From Pandoraea eparura (GTDB lineage Bacteria; Pseudomonadota; Gammaproteobacteria; Burkholderiales; Burkholderiaceae), in assembly GCF_902459725.1 (NCBI RefSeq), contig NZ_CABPSH010000003.1, positions 62,001 through 126,000 on the forward strand: a stretch of DNA of 64,000 bases, given 5' to 3'. How positions within the stretch are numbered: position 1 is the stretch's first letter; every line of letters starts with the position of its first letter. Below the pieces are notes generated by a model. That model had not been told where the DNA came from. It did no database searches and saw only the letters and a list, made by a program, of their open reading frames with translations. This document shows, piece after piece, positions 15,788-24,784 of the stretch. The position numbers and the translations under genes are program-made.

Positions 15788-18493
15788 TCACGCCCCGCGG
15801 GTGTCCTGCGCCTTCGCCATGGGTTGCAGCGGCAGCCGGATATGAAGGACGCCCGCCTCCATCTCCTTGTCTTCGACAAAGCCGAGATGACGGGCGAGGG
15901 TCAGCATACGCGTATTTGCCGTGAGCACATAGCCAATCAGCTCACCGGTGCCGCGTTTGCGGCTGTACTCGACGATGTGTTCCATCAACGCGCGCCCAAG
16001 TCCGCGCCCTTGCGCCTGCGGACTCACCGTCACCGCAAACTCGGCGACCGTGTTGTCCGGATCGGCCAGCGCCTGCACGACGCCGAGCAAACGCGGGTTG
16101 CCGGCGTCGTCCTTTTCCGTGGCGACAAAGGTCATCGCGCGGTCGTAGTCGATCTGGGTGACGCGCGCCATCTGGGAATGCGAGAGTTCCTTGATCAGAC
16201 CGAAGTACCGGAACTGTACGTCCTGAGGCGTGAGCGTGTGGAAGAAGGCCTTGTAGGCAGGCTCATCCTCCGGTCGGATCGGACGCACCCGCACCGGCTT
16301 GCCCCCGGCGTCGACAGTGCTCTCCAGTTCCTGCGGGTATGGGCGGATCGCCAGACGCCCATGCCCTGGCAACGCGGGGGAACGCGCCACGATGCGGGCG
16401 TCGAGCGCGAGCACGCCGTGCGCGTCGGCAAACAACGGATTGATGTCGAGTTCGGCAATCTCGGGCACGTCGCACACGAGTTGCGAGAGCTTCACGAGCG
16501 TGAGATAGATGGCTTCGTAATCGGCCGCAGGCCGGTTGCGGTAGCCGGCGAGCAGCTTCGACACGCGCGCGCGCGCCACCATGTCGCGCGCAAGATTGAG
16601 GTTCAGCGGCGGCAGACCGATCGTGCGATCGGCGATCACTTCCACAGCCGTGCCGCCCTGCCCGAACAGCAGCACCGGTCCGAACACGTTGTCCGTCGCC
16701 ACGCCGACGATCAACTCGAACGCTTCGGCCCCGTTGACCATGCGCTGCACGGCATAGCCCGTCACGCTCGCCTGCGGCTGGGCGGCGAGCGCGCGCTTGC
16801 GAATCTGGCACGCCGCCTCGCGTGCCTGCTCGGCCGTCTCGATATTGAGCACCACGCCGCCCACATCCGACTTGTGCGTGATATCCGGCGAGATCAGTTT
16901 GACCGCGACCGGGAAACCGATCCGCTGCGCGAGTTCGCCCGCCTGCTCCGGGGTCTGGGCGACGAGCGTCTCCACCACCGGAATGCCATACGCCGCCAGC
17001 ACCCCCTTCGACTCGGGTTCAGTGAGCAACGCCCGGCCCTCGCCCATCGCACCCTCGACAATCGCACGCACGCGGGCCACGTCGGGCGCGAAGCCCGGCG
17101 GGATCGACGGCGGCGTTTCCATCAGCAGCGACTGGTTGCGGCGATAGTTGACGGCTTCGAGAAACGCGCGCGCGGCGTTCTCCGGCGTGTCGTACGTTGG
17201 CCATCCAGCCTCACGGCAAATACGGCGCGCCCGCTCGGCCGTCGCGCCACCCAGCCAGCACGTAAACACATTCTTCGAAGGCTTCGGCAACGCGGCGAGG
17301 CCGTTCGCCACGTCCAGGCTCGGCATGACGGCCGTAGGCGCCTGAATAAACAGCACGGCCGCCGTCTCCGGGTCTTCACACAAGGCTTCGAGGGTGGCGG
17401 TATAGCGCACCAGATCGGCATCGCCGCCAATGTCCACGGGGTTTACGCGGCCAAGCGTCGTCGGCAGCACGGCATCGAGCGCGTCACGCGTCTTCCCGCT
17501 CAGCTGCGCGAGCTTGCCGCCATTGAGCACAAGCGCATCGGTGGCCATCACTCCGGCGCCACCGCCGTTGGTCATGATCGACAGTTTGTCGCCGTAGAAC
17601 GGACGCAGGCGTGCCAGCGTCTCCACCGCCGCGAACAGATCGTCGGTTGTATCGACGCGCAACATGCCCGCGCGTCGGATCGCCGCGTCGTAGACATCGT
17701 CCGCGCCCGCCAGTGCCCCCGTGTGCGACGCCGCCGCCCGCGCCCCTTCCGGCACGCGCCCCGACTTGATGAGAACCACTGGCTTGTTGCGTGCCGCCGC
17801 ACGTGCGGCAGACATGAACTTGCGCGCGTGACGGGTCGATTCCATATACATCAGGATGGCGTCCGTGCCGGGATCGCTCGCCAGGTAGTCGAGCATGTCG
17901 CCAAAGTCCACGTCGGCACTGTCGCCCAGTGAGACGAAGTGCGAGAAGCCGATCTCGCGCGCATCGGCCCAGTCGAGCACGGCTGTGGTGAGCGCGCCCG
18001 ATTGCGACACGAAGGCTAGCTTGCCCGCGCGCGCGCCCATGTGGGCGAAGCTTGCGTTCAGTCCGATTCCCGGGCTGAGCAGCCCGATGCAATTCGGCCC
18101 GAGGATGCGCAGTACGTGCGGCTTGGCGGACTTGAGCATGCGGTCCTGCAGCGTCACGCCGTGGCGATCCTGTTCGCGGGCCAGCCCCGAGGTGAGCACC
18201 ACCACGGCACGCGTACCAAGCTCGCCAAGATCGCGGATCAAATCGGGGACCGTCGCCGGCGGCGTACAGATCACAGCCAGATCGGGCGCCTGCGGCAAGT
18301 CGCCGACGTCGCGATAGCACTTGAGATTCGCGAGCGTCGCGTACTTCGGGTTAACCGGATAGATGTCGCCCTTGAAGCCCCCGTCGATGACGTTTTGCAG
18401 CACCGTCGTCCCCACGCGCCGCTCGCGCAGGGACGCGCCGATTACGGCAACCGACTTCGGTGCAAACATCTGGCTCAGATTACGGGTGGTCAT
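15788..18493 (-). CDS. Acyl-CoA synthetase (NDP-forming) fused to GNAT acetyltransferase (Pat-like)
   Basis: 901 residues: CoA-binding domain (about 5-130), succinyl-CoA-ligase-like domains (130-460), ATP-grasp domain (about 490-710, with PVAVKLISPDITHKSDVGGV) and a C-terminal GNAT domain (about 735-885, with QGRGLGRALMEHIVEYSRKRG for acetyl-CoA). This is the layout of protein lysine acetyltransferases Pat/YfiQ, which acetylate enzymes such as acetyl-CoA synthetase; the synthetase half is often inactive and I cannot judge its activity. ATG 18493 is preceded by GGAGTCCCC; an upstream ATG adds ten residues. Confidence 0.9.
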   Translation of the reverse strand: MTTRNLSQMFAPKSVAVIGASLRERRVGTTVLQNVIDGGFKGDIYPVNPKYATLANLKCYRDVGDLPQAPDLAVICTPPATVPDLIRDLGELGTRAVVVLTSGLAREQDRHGVTLQDRMLKSAKPHVLRILGPNCIGLLSPGIGLNASFAHMGARAGKLAFVSQSGALTTAVLDWADAREIGFSHFVSLGDSADVDFGDMLDYLASDPGTDAILMYMESTRHARKFMSAARAAARNKPVVLIKSGRVPEGARAAASHTGALAGADDVYDAAIRRAGMLRVDTTDDLFAAVETLARLRPFYGDKLSIMTNGGGAGVMATDALVLNGGKLAQLSGKTRDALDAVLPTTLGRVNPVDIGGDADLVRYTATLEALCEDPETAAVLFIQAPTAVMPSLDVANGLAALPKPSKNVFTCWLGGATAERARRICREAGWPTYDTPENAARAFLEAVNYRRNQSLLMETPPSIPPGFAPDVARVRAIVEGAMGEGRALLTEPESKGVLAAYGIPVVETLVAQTPEQAGELAQRIGFPVAVKLISPDITHKSDVGGVVLNIETAEQAREAACQIRKRALAAQPQASVTGYAVQRMVNGAEAFELIVGVATDNVFGPVLLFGQGGTAVEVIADRTIGLPPLNLNLARDMVARARVSKLLAGYRNRPAADYEAIYLTLVKLSQLVCDVPEIAELDINPLFADAHGVLALDARIVARSPALPGHGRLAIRPYPQELESTVDAGGKPVRVRPIRPEDEPAYKAFFHTLTPQDVQFRYFGLIKELSHSQMARVTQIDYDRAMTFVATEKDDAGNPRLLGVVQALADPDNTVAEFAVTVSPQAQGRGLGRALMEHIVEYSRKRGTGELIGYVLTANTRMLTLARHLGFVEDKEMEAGVLHIRLPLQPMAKAQDTRGA

Positions 18494-18524
18494 GGGGACT
18501 CCGGGCGATCGGGAGGAAGGCATG

Positions 18525-18563
18525 CGAACGCTCGCCCCGGGGCATGGCCGGGGCGAGCGTTCG
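18525..18563 (-). terminator. 16-bp perfect hairpin between dps and the Pat-like gene
   Basis: Arms CGAACGCTCGCCCCGG and its exact complement flank the seven-base loop GGCATGG. There is no T-run. It lies downstream of dps and just ahead of the next start, so it could end dps transcription or shield its 3' end. Confidence 0.6.
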
Positions 18564-18636
18564 TCGTCAGTTCACGCTCTGTCGGTCTCGCGGCACCACC
18601 AGCGGGCCCCGGGGACGGCGCCCGCCAGGATCGACC

Positions 18637-19122
18637 TCAATCGCCGCGCAGGTGCGCCTCGACCTTCCAGAGGTGATCGTCAACGCCACGCGAGATTTCC
18701 GTGAACACGTCCGACGTGGTGGGATCACCGATTTCGGCCGATGCGTTGATCAGGCCGCGAATGATCTCGCCGTAAGCGGCCAGCGCTTCCGCCAGTGCGG
18801 CCGCGTGATCGAGTCCGCGTTTGAATTCGTTCTTGTAGACGGGCAGCTCGGTCTTCTCGGCGACGGTCTTGACGCGACCGTCGGCCACACCGCCGAGGGC
18901 CACGAGGCGCTCCGCACAAAGGTCGGCCCATTCGAGGGACGCGTTGTAGACATCGTCGAACAGCAAGTGCAGCTCGATGAAACCCGGACCGTGCACGTTC
19001 CAGTGTGCCTGCTTGGCCTGCCGCTGGACGTCGATGCCATTGACCAGTGCGCGACTTAGCTGGTTGACCGATTCGATGCGAATCTTTTCACCGAGGGTGT
19101 TACGCGTATGATTCAGAGCCAT
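18637..19122 (-). CDS. dps: Dps family DNA-protection/ferritin-like protein
   Basis: 161 residues. Dps dodecamers bind DNA, oxidise Fe(II) with peroxide and store iron. The ferroxidase signature is present: KQAHWNVHGPGFIELHLLFDD gives the conserved His and Asp, and the following stretch the Glu. The N-terminus MALNHTRNTLGEKIR carries basic residues. ATG 19122 has AGGAGTGTGAA upstream; a longer reading frame would add an Arg-rich non-family segment. A GGCAGCC/GGCTGCC inverted repeat (19141-19157) lies 18 bases upstream of the start, in the leader. Confidence 0.93.
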   Translation of the reverse strand: MALNHTRNTLGEKIRIESVNQLSRALVNGIDVQRQAKQAHWNVHGPGFIELHLLFDDVYNASLEWADLCAERLVALGGVADGRVKTVAEKTELPVYKNEFKRGLDHAAALAEALAAYGEIIRGLINASAEIGDPTTSDVFTEISRGVDDHLWKVEAHLRGD

Positions 19123-19844
19123 TTCACACTCCTGACGTCTGGCAGCCCGGGGCTGCCGGGAAAGGCGTCGGCATCGGGGGAGTGCAGCAGACCTCCCCAT
19201 GCGGACGAAGGGAACCGCGCAAGACTCGGCTCCGCGGCGGAACCCCTACCGCAAAGGTCCCGGACGGATTGCGACGCGCCGTGCGTGAAGCCGCGCGACG
19301 AGAAACCCGCCACCCCGCAGACAAGCCGGAGGACAGCCCACGCCCCCTGGGCCTCTATCACACCGGCGGCGTGACGGGGGGTGGATGCGCAGCACCAGAC
19401 CATTCTAGAGACTGCCTCGTTTCGAGATCAAGCGAAATATGGGTGCCAACGCGTGACATCGACACGCGCTTTGATTGACATCATCGCGACGCAATTCTCT
19501 CGTCGCTTTCTCACGCGTCCCCTCGAGAATTCCGCGTTACCCACGGCAACCGCCCGTCCCTCATGGGCGAGAACTGCCGCCATGGCGTTCCGCGGGAAAC
19601 GCGTCCGTGCGCACTGCGTCACGCAAAGGCATGCGCTTTGCGCGTATTCGAGTGCGACGTGACGGGCGGTATCCCACCTCGGCTTTGGGATGATTCCGAA
19701 AGCATTTCGTCATGAGCCATTTGGGGAAAATGCCTCCATAAACTACGTAAAAAGCGGCTACGAAAGCCATTGGAGCAGACGCGATTTACGTACTTCCAGA
19801 GTCTCATCCCGCCACTTCTCATCGGACTCCAAAGGAGAAAAGCG
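19123..19844. other. 722-base intergenic region between dps and the fimbrial operon
   Basis: Holds the divergent promoters for dps (minus) and the fimbrial genes (plus). Visible: the inverted repeat 19141-19157 next to dps, and CGAAA-GCA-TTTCG (19697-19709) in the AT-richer 150 bases ahead of the fimbrial start. Short frames on both strands have no domain features. I cannot place -35/-10 boxes with confidence. Confidence 0.4.
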
Positions 19845-20372
19845 ATGCATCGATCTGTCTTGACGCTGGCCCTTACCGGAATCGTCTACCTGCTGGCACA
19901 CGGCGCACCGGCACGCGCCGCCGTCTACACCAATGGGTCGGCGACGGCGCAAATGCGGGTGCAGTTGACGATTCTTCCCGGCTGCACCATTGCGACCACG
20001 CCGATGACGTTCAACGCGGTTCAGGGATCGGCGACCGGCCCGGTGGCGAGTACGTCGTCGCTGAGCGTCGCCTGCACCGCGACGACGGGATACAACATCG
20101 GCCTGAACGCCGGCACGGTGCCGAACTCGACCGAGACAGAGCGGCTGCTGGCAGGCGCCCTCTCCGGCAATACCACCACGATTCCCTTCGGTCTCTATCA
20201 GGACGCCGGCTACGCCACACCATGGGGCAACACGCAGGGCGCGAACACCCTGAGCGACTTGGGCACTGGCGCGGTGAAGGTGCATACCGTCTACGGACAA
20301 GCGACGCTCTCGGCCACCATGCCGGCACCGGACGTCTATTCGTCGACGGTCACCGCCACGGTGTACTTCTGA
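19845..20372 (+). CDS. Spore coat U domain (SCPU) fimbrial subunit
   Basis: Likely major pilin of an archaic (Csu-type) chaperone-usher fimbria, 175 residues. A signal peptide ends about residue 26 (ARAA), then one SCPU domain follows with conserved Cys in ILPGCTI and LSVACTATTGY, GYATPWG, and the C-terminal strand STVTATVYF. The start has AAAGGAG about nine bases ahead. It heads a four-gene operon with chaperone, usher and tip protein. Confidence 0.9.
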   Translation: MHRSVLTLALTGIVYLLAHGAPARAAVYTNGSATAQMRVQLTILPGCTIATTPMTFNAVQGSATGPVASTSSLSVACTATTGYNIGLNAGTVPNSTETERLLAGALSGNTTTIPFGLYQDAGYATPWGNTQGANTLSDLGTGAVKVHTVYGQATLSATMPAPDVYSSTVTATVYF

Positions 20373-20387
20373 GCCGCGGGATCGATC

Positions 20388-21182
20388 ATGCGCCCAAGAC
20401 ACCCCATATGTCCCATACGCCCCGTGCCCACCATGCGCCCCGTCGTTCGCCGCCCCACGGCCTACGCCTGCGGCGGCGCGTTCGTTGCGCTGTTGACGCT
20501 TTGCGTGACCGACGGCAACGGTGCCACGCTGCAAGTCTCGCCGGTCATCGTCAACTTTCTGCCCACGCAGCCCGCCACCACGCTCACGCTGGGCAATGCC
20601 GGCGACGTGCCGATTCACGGCCAGTTGCGCCTGTTTGCCTGGACGCAGCGCCACGGTGAGAACGTGCTCGCCCCGACCGACGCGCTCGTCGCCAGCCCGC
20701 CGATCCTGCGCATCGAACCGGGCGAGCGGCAGATCGTGCGGCTCGTGCGTATGGCGCACGCCCCTGCGGCGCACGAACAGAGCTATCGGCTGCTCGTCGA
20801 CGAACTGCCCTCGGACGCTGCCGCGCCGTCCGAGGGCATCTCGATCCGTTTGCGTTACTCCCTGCCGGTGTTCGTTCAGGCGAGCGATGCGCGCGCACCG
20901 ACGCTGCATTTCGACGTGCGCCCGGCGCAAGGCGTGCTCGAAGTGCGCAACGATGGCGAGCGGCATGCGCAACTCGGCGCCACGCGCGTGCTGGACGCCA
21001 CCGGGCGCAGCGTTCAGTTGACGCGCGGCCTGCTCGGCTACGTTCTCGCCGGGCAGACCCGCCGCTTTGTCGTCCGCTGGCCCGCCGGCGCCCCGCCCAT
21101 CGCCCCGTTCACCGTCGAGTCGCGCGTCGATGCGGTACCGATGCGCTTTGCCGCAGACGCCGCGTCGGATGCCGAACGCTAG
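20388..21182 (+). CDS. Fimbrial periplasmic chaperone (PapD-like)
   Basis: Periplasmic chaperone that folds pilins by donor-strand complementation, 264 residues from ATG 20388 (ATG 20433 also possible). A signal peptide-like stretch ends near ATLQVSP; the N-terminal Ig domain has ILRIEPGERQIVRLVR, matching the conserved G1-strand/cleft Arg region, and YRLLVDELP, the family hallmark. The second domain is shorter. Starts 15 bases after the pilin stop. Confidence 0.9.
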   Translation: MRPRHPICPIRPVPTMRPVVRRPTAYACGGAFVALLTLCVTDGNGATLQVSPVIVNFLPTQPATTLTLGNAGDVPIHGQLRLFAWTQRHGENVLAPTDALVASPPILRIEPGERQIVRLVRMAHAPAAHEQSYRLLVDELPSDAAAPSEGISIRLRYSLPVFVQASDARAPTLHFDVRPAQGVLEVRNDGERHAQLGATRVLDATGRSVQLTRGLLGYVLAGQTRRFVVRWPAGAPPIAPFTVESRVDAVPMRFAADAASDAER

Positions 21183-23793
21183 CCGTGTTCGCCGGCCCCG
21201 CGTCGCTGCGGTTGCCGCTGCCCGGGGCTGCCACACAAGGGCACCCACAACGCAGGGTTGGGTGGGCGCCACGTCCGGGGCGGTGGCGACGGCACTCGTC
21301 ACGTCGATGGCGCTTGGCACAGCGGCGTTCGGCAAGTCAGGCCAGGTGCACGCCGCCGCGCTCGCGTCCGTTCTCGCGACGGGGCCGGAGGACGGACACA
21401 TCGCCGCACCATCGCAGGACGCGCCACGCGCCCCGCAGTTCGACAACACCGCACGGCCCGGCTCGAGCGCCCCCTTCCCGCCACGCACTGGCGTTTCCCG
21501 TCTGGATGGACCTTACGTGCTTGAGGTCATCGTCAACGGCGAGTCGACTGGCCGTATCGCGCCTTTTGTGCGCCGGCAGGGACGATGGTTCGTCCGGGCG
21601 GGCGACCTTCGCGCGCTCGGCCTCACCTCGCCCCGACTGCCGCAACGCGACGCCGCCGAAGTCGCGCTCGATTCGCTCGACGGGGTGCGTGCCATGTACG
21701 ACGCCGCGCATCAGACGCTCGCCTTGCAGGTTGGCGATGCGTGGCTTACCCCATACGTCGTCGGCAGTCCGCCCCCCGTTGTCGTGGCCGCCACGTCAGG
21801 CACCGGCGTGCTGATCAACTACGATGGGTACGTGCAGCGCGACCGGTTCACGCGGGCGTCCGTCTGGAGCGAAGCCCGTGGCTTCTGGCCGGGCGGCACG
21901 GTGCACCAGACGGGGCTGATCGAGCACGCCGCCCGGCGTCGCGGGTATCGTCGCTACGACACGTGGTGGCAGCACGACGATCCCGAGCGCCTGACGACCT
22001 GGGTCGCGGGCGATCTCATTACCGGCTCGCTCGCATGGACGCGCTCGCTGCGTATTGCCGGCCTGCAATGGCGACGCAACTTCCGCCTGCGCCCGGATCT
22101 GGTGACGTTCCCGATACCGGCATTGCGCGGCAGTGCCGTGGTGCCGTCGTCGGTCGATGTGTATCTTGACGGCGTGCATCGCATGAGCGCTCGCGTGCCG
22201 CCGGGGCCATTCGTCATCCAGGAGGCCCCGGGCCTCACCGGCGACCTGCAGGCGAGTGTCGTGACGCGCGACGCGCTCGGGCGCGAGCAGGTCACCACCG
22301 TCCCCCTCTACCTCGACCCTCGACGGCTGGCGCGCGGTCTGTCGAGTTTCTCGGTGGAAGCGGGCCTGCCGCGCGACGATTACGGGGTACGTTCCTTCTC
22401 TTATCGGCGCCACCCCGTGGCATCCGTGACCGCGCGCTATGGCGCGACAGACGCCGTCACGGTGGAAGCCCAGGCGCAAGCCGGACGCCGGCTCGCGCTC
22501 GGCGGTGCGGGCGCGCTGATGGCGCTTGGCCAGGCCGGCGTCGTCAGCGCGTCGGCCGCTGTCTCGGGCGGCTGGGGCGCCGGCATGCAGTGGAGCGCCG
22601 GGTATCAATACCTGTCGCGACGCATCGGCATCGATGTGCAAATGATCCGGACGGCAGGACGCTATCGCGACATCGCGTCGCTCGACGGCGTACCCGCGCC
22701 GCGCGCCAGTGACCGCGTGAGTGTGTCCGTGCCGTTCGGACGCAGTCGCACGGCCTCGCTGGCCTGGTTTTCGCAACGCGTGCCGCGCCAGCCGGCCACT
22801 CGCGTGTTGTCGGCCAGTCTCTCGCTGCCGGCGGGCATGCGCGGCATGCTGTCCGTCGGCGGTTTTCGCGACTTCGCTCGCCGTCGCGCCCATGGGGTGT
22901 TCGCCATGTTGAGCGTGTTGCTGGGCGGCGGCGCACTAGGCAGTGCGTCGTTCAACCAGCAGGACGGGCAGATGCAGGCATGGGCCGGCGCCAGCCGGGC
23001 GCCGGATTATGGTGGCGGCTGGGGCTGGCAAGTCCTTGGCGGCCGCGCTTTCTCACAACGCACCGTGCAAGGCGAATTGCAGTATCTCGGGCGACACGGC
23101 CAGATCTCGGCCCTCGCGCAACAGGTGGGGCGCCGAACCGGAATGGCCCTCGGCATGACCGGCGCCCTGGTGGTGATGGACAACAGCGTGCACGCCACGC
23201 GGCGCACCTACGACGCGTTCGCCCTCGTGAGCGCCGATCGGCAAGCCGACGTGCCGGTGCTGCGCGAGTCGGTGCCCATCGGCCGCACCGACTCGCGCGG
23301 CTACTATCTCGTGCCGGATCTGAATGGCTTCGAAGCGTCGCGCATTGGTATCGATCCCATGCAGATTCCGGTCGACCGGGAAGTCCTCGCGACCGAGCGC
23401 CGCATCGCGCCGCAGGCGGGCAGCGGCGTGCTGGTGCATTTTCCCGTACGACGCTACCGTGCGGCGCTCGTCACTCTTGTGGACGCCGCGGGCCAGCCGC
23501 TGCGTCCAGGCACCACGGTGCGGCATGTGCAAAGTGGCGTCATGACCGTGGTCGGCTATGACGGAGAGGTCTTTGTCGATGCCCTCGGGCCGAGCAATAC
23601 CCTCGAATCGCGCGACGCAGGCCTGCGCTGTCGCGTCTCGTTCAACTGGACCGCGCCCACCGAAGGCAGAATCGCCCGCCTCGGTCCGCTGACGTGCGTC
23701 GCCTTCGGCTCGCTCGCCAGTGAGCGTACCGAGGCCGTCGCCCCCGCGCCGTTGGCGTCCCCCACTCCTTGGACGCAGGAGGATCCGTCATGA
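21169..23793 (+). CDS. Fimbrial outer-membrane usher (CsuD/FimD-like)
   Basis: Outer-membrane usher that secretes and assembles the pilins, about 874 residues from ATG 21169, which overlaps the chaperone end by 14 bases; an earlier in-frame start at 21067 is less likely. A signal-like hydrophobic stretch lies at about residues 20-45. The middle and end have usher features: DVYLDGVHRMSARVPPGPF (plug/barrel), DSRGYYLVPDLNGFE, and the C-terminal plate domain. Internal repeats of GA/GS-rich beta strands fit a 24-strand barrel. Confidence 0.9.
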   Translation: MPNASRVRRPRVAAVAAARGCHTRAPTTQGWVGATSGAVATALVTSMALGTAAFGKSGQVHAAALASVLATGPEDGHIAAPSQDAPRAPQFDNTARPGSSAPFPPRTGVSRLDGPYVLEVIVNGESTGRIAPFVRRQGRWFVRAGDLRALGLTSPRLPQRDAAEVALDSLDGVRAMYDAAHQTLALQVGDAWLTPYVVGSPPPVVVAATSGTGVLINYDGYVQRDRFTRASVWSEARGFWPGGTVHQTGLIEHAARRRGYRRYDTWWQHDDPERLTTWVAGDLITGSLAWTRSLRIAGLQWRRNFRLRPDLVTFPIPALRGSAVVPSSVDVYLDGVHRMSARVPPGPFVIQEAPGLTGDLQASVVTRDALGREQVTTVPLYLDPRRLARGLSSFSVEAGLPRDDYGVRSFSYRRHPVASVTARYGATDAVTVEAQAQAGRRLALGGAGALMALGQAGVVSASAAVSGGWGAGMQWSAGYQYLSRRIGIDVQMIRTAGRYRDIASLDGVPAPRASDRVSVSVPFGRSRTASLAWFSQRVPRQPATRVLSASLSLPAGMRGMLSVGGFRDFARRRAHGVFAMLSVLLGGGALGSASFNQQDGQMQAWAGASRAPDYGGGWGWQVLGGRAFSQRTVQGELQYLGRHGQISALAQQVGRRTGMALGMTGALVVMDNSVHATRRTYDAFALVSADRQADVPVLRESVPIGRTDSRGYYLVPDLNGFEASRIGIDPMQIPVDREVLATERRIAPQAGSGVLVHFPVRRYRAALVTLVDAAGQPLRPGTTVRHVQSGVMTVVGYDGEVFVDALGPSNTLESRDAGLRCRVSFNWTAPTEGRIARLGPLTCVAFGSLASERTEAVAPAPLASPTPWTQEDPS

Positions 23794-24767
23794 CACGCAC
23801 GCGCTGGTCCCTGCCGACGGGATGGCACCATGCGTGCACCGCGGCGTTCGCGCTAGGCTGCACGCTCGCGCAGGCGCAAACCTGTTCGGTCGGCGCACCG
23901 ACGCTCGCGTTCGCCGCGTTCAGCCCGATTTCCGGCGCCGCCCTCTCCGCGACCGGCACGATCCCCGTCTCATGTACGTGGCCCTTGCTCGGCGGCAGTC
24001 CCAACGTCAAGCTGTGCCTCGCGCTGAACGCGAGCCAGCCGCTTACGCTCACGCATGACGGCAACGCCATCCACTTCGGCCTCTTCATCGATCCCTCGTT
24101 CGCCAACGCGTGGGGAAGCGGCCCGAGTCAGGCGATCGCCCTGTCGATGACCCGCAATATACTGGGCGGCACGGTCACGCAAAACATCAATGTTTACGGG
24201 AGAATCGCGGCAGGCCAGACGACGGTGCCGACCACCGGCAGCAGCAACACCGTGTACACGCGGGCGTTTTCATCGGTAGACACGAATCTGCAATACGCTC
24301 CGTACGGCGCCCTGTCACCCGCCCCGGACTGCGGCAGTGCCATGACCACCGTGCCTGGCACCCCGTTTTCCACCAACGTGAGCGTCATCAACAACTGCAC
24401 GATCGCCGCCACCCACATCACGTTCGCCACGCAATCGACGCTCGACCGCCCCGTGACCGGCGCGGGCCAGCTCATGGTGCAATGCACGCAGAACGATGCC
24501 TATCGCGTGAGCTTGTCCGGCGGGCAACGGGGCACGGTCACCGCGCGCTACATGACCGGCCTGACCGGCACCAACGTCGGCTATCAACTGTATCTGGACA
24601 GTGGCTACGCCACGATCTGGGGAGATGGGTCGTCGGGAACGTCGCTCCTGAGCGGCATCGGCACGGGGCTCGTCCAGTTCATTCCGATCTACGCGCGGGT
24701 GCCGTCGCAGTCAACACCGGCTCCCGGCGTGTACACCGACACGGTAACGGCAACGATCCAGTTCTGA
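23790..24767 (+). CDS. Two-domain SCPU protein, probable fimbrial tip adhesin
   Basis: 325 residues with a signal peptide (cleavage near AQAQT) and two tandem SCPU domains (about 22-165 and 170-325); the second has GYQLYLDSGYATIWGDG and ends VTATIQF. Two-domain SCPU proteins sit at the tip of Csu-type fimbriae and carry the adhesive function. The start codon overlaps the usher stop (ATGA) with GGAGGATCC ahead, so translation is probably coupled. Its gene ends 17 bases from the converging astA. Confidence 0.85.
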   Translation: MTRTRWSLPTGWHHACTAAFALGCTLAQAQTCSVGAPTLAFAAFSPISGAALSATGTIPVSCTWPLLGGSPNVKLCLALNASQPLTLTHDGNAIHFGLFIDPSFANAWGSGPSQAIALSMTRNILGGTVTQNINVYGRIAAGQTTVPTTGSSNTVYTRAFSSVDTNLQYAPYGALSPAPDCGSAMTTVPGTPFSTNVSVINNCTIAATHITFATQSTLDRPVTGAGQLMVQCTQNDAYRVSLSGGQRGTVTARYMTGLTGTNVGYQLYLDSGYATIWGDGSSGTSLLSGIGTGLVQFIPIYARVPSQSTPAPGVYTDTVTATIQF

Positions 24768-24784
24768 TGCCGTCGCGTCGAGGC

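Noticed and set aside
15824-17932. 702-codon open frame opposite the Pat-like gene
   Set aside because: It is Arg/His-rich, has no domain, and lies wholly antisense to a well-supported enzyme gene; long antisense frames are expected at this GC.
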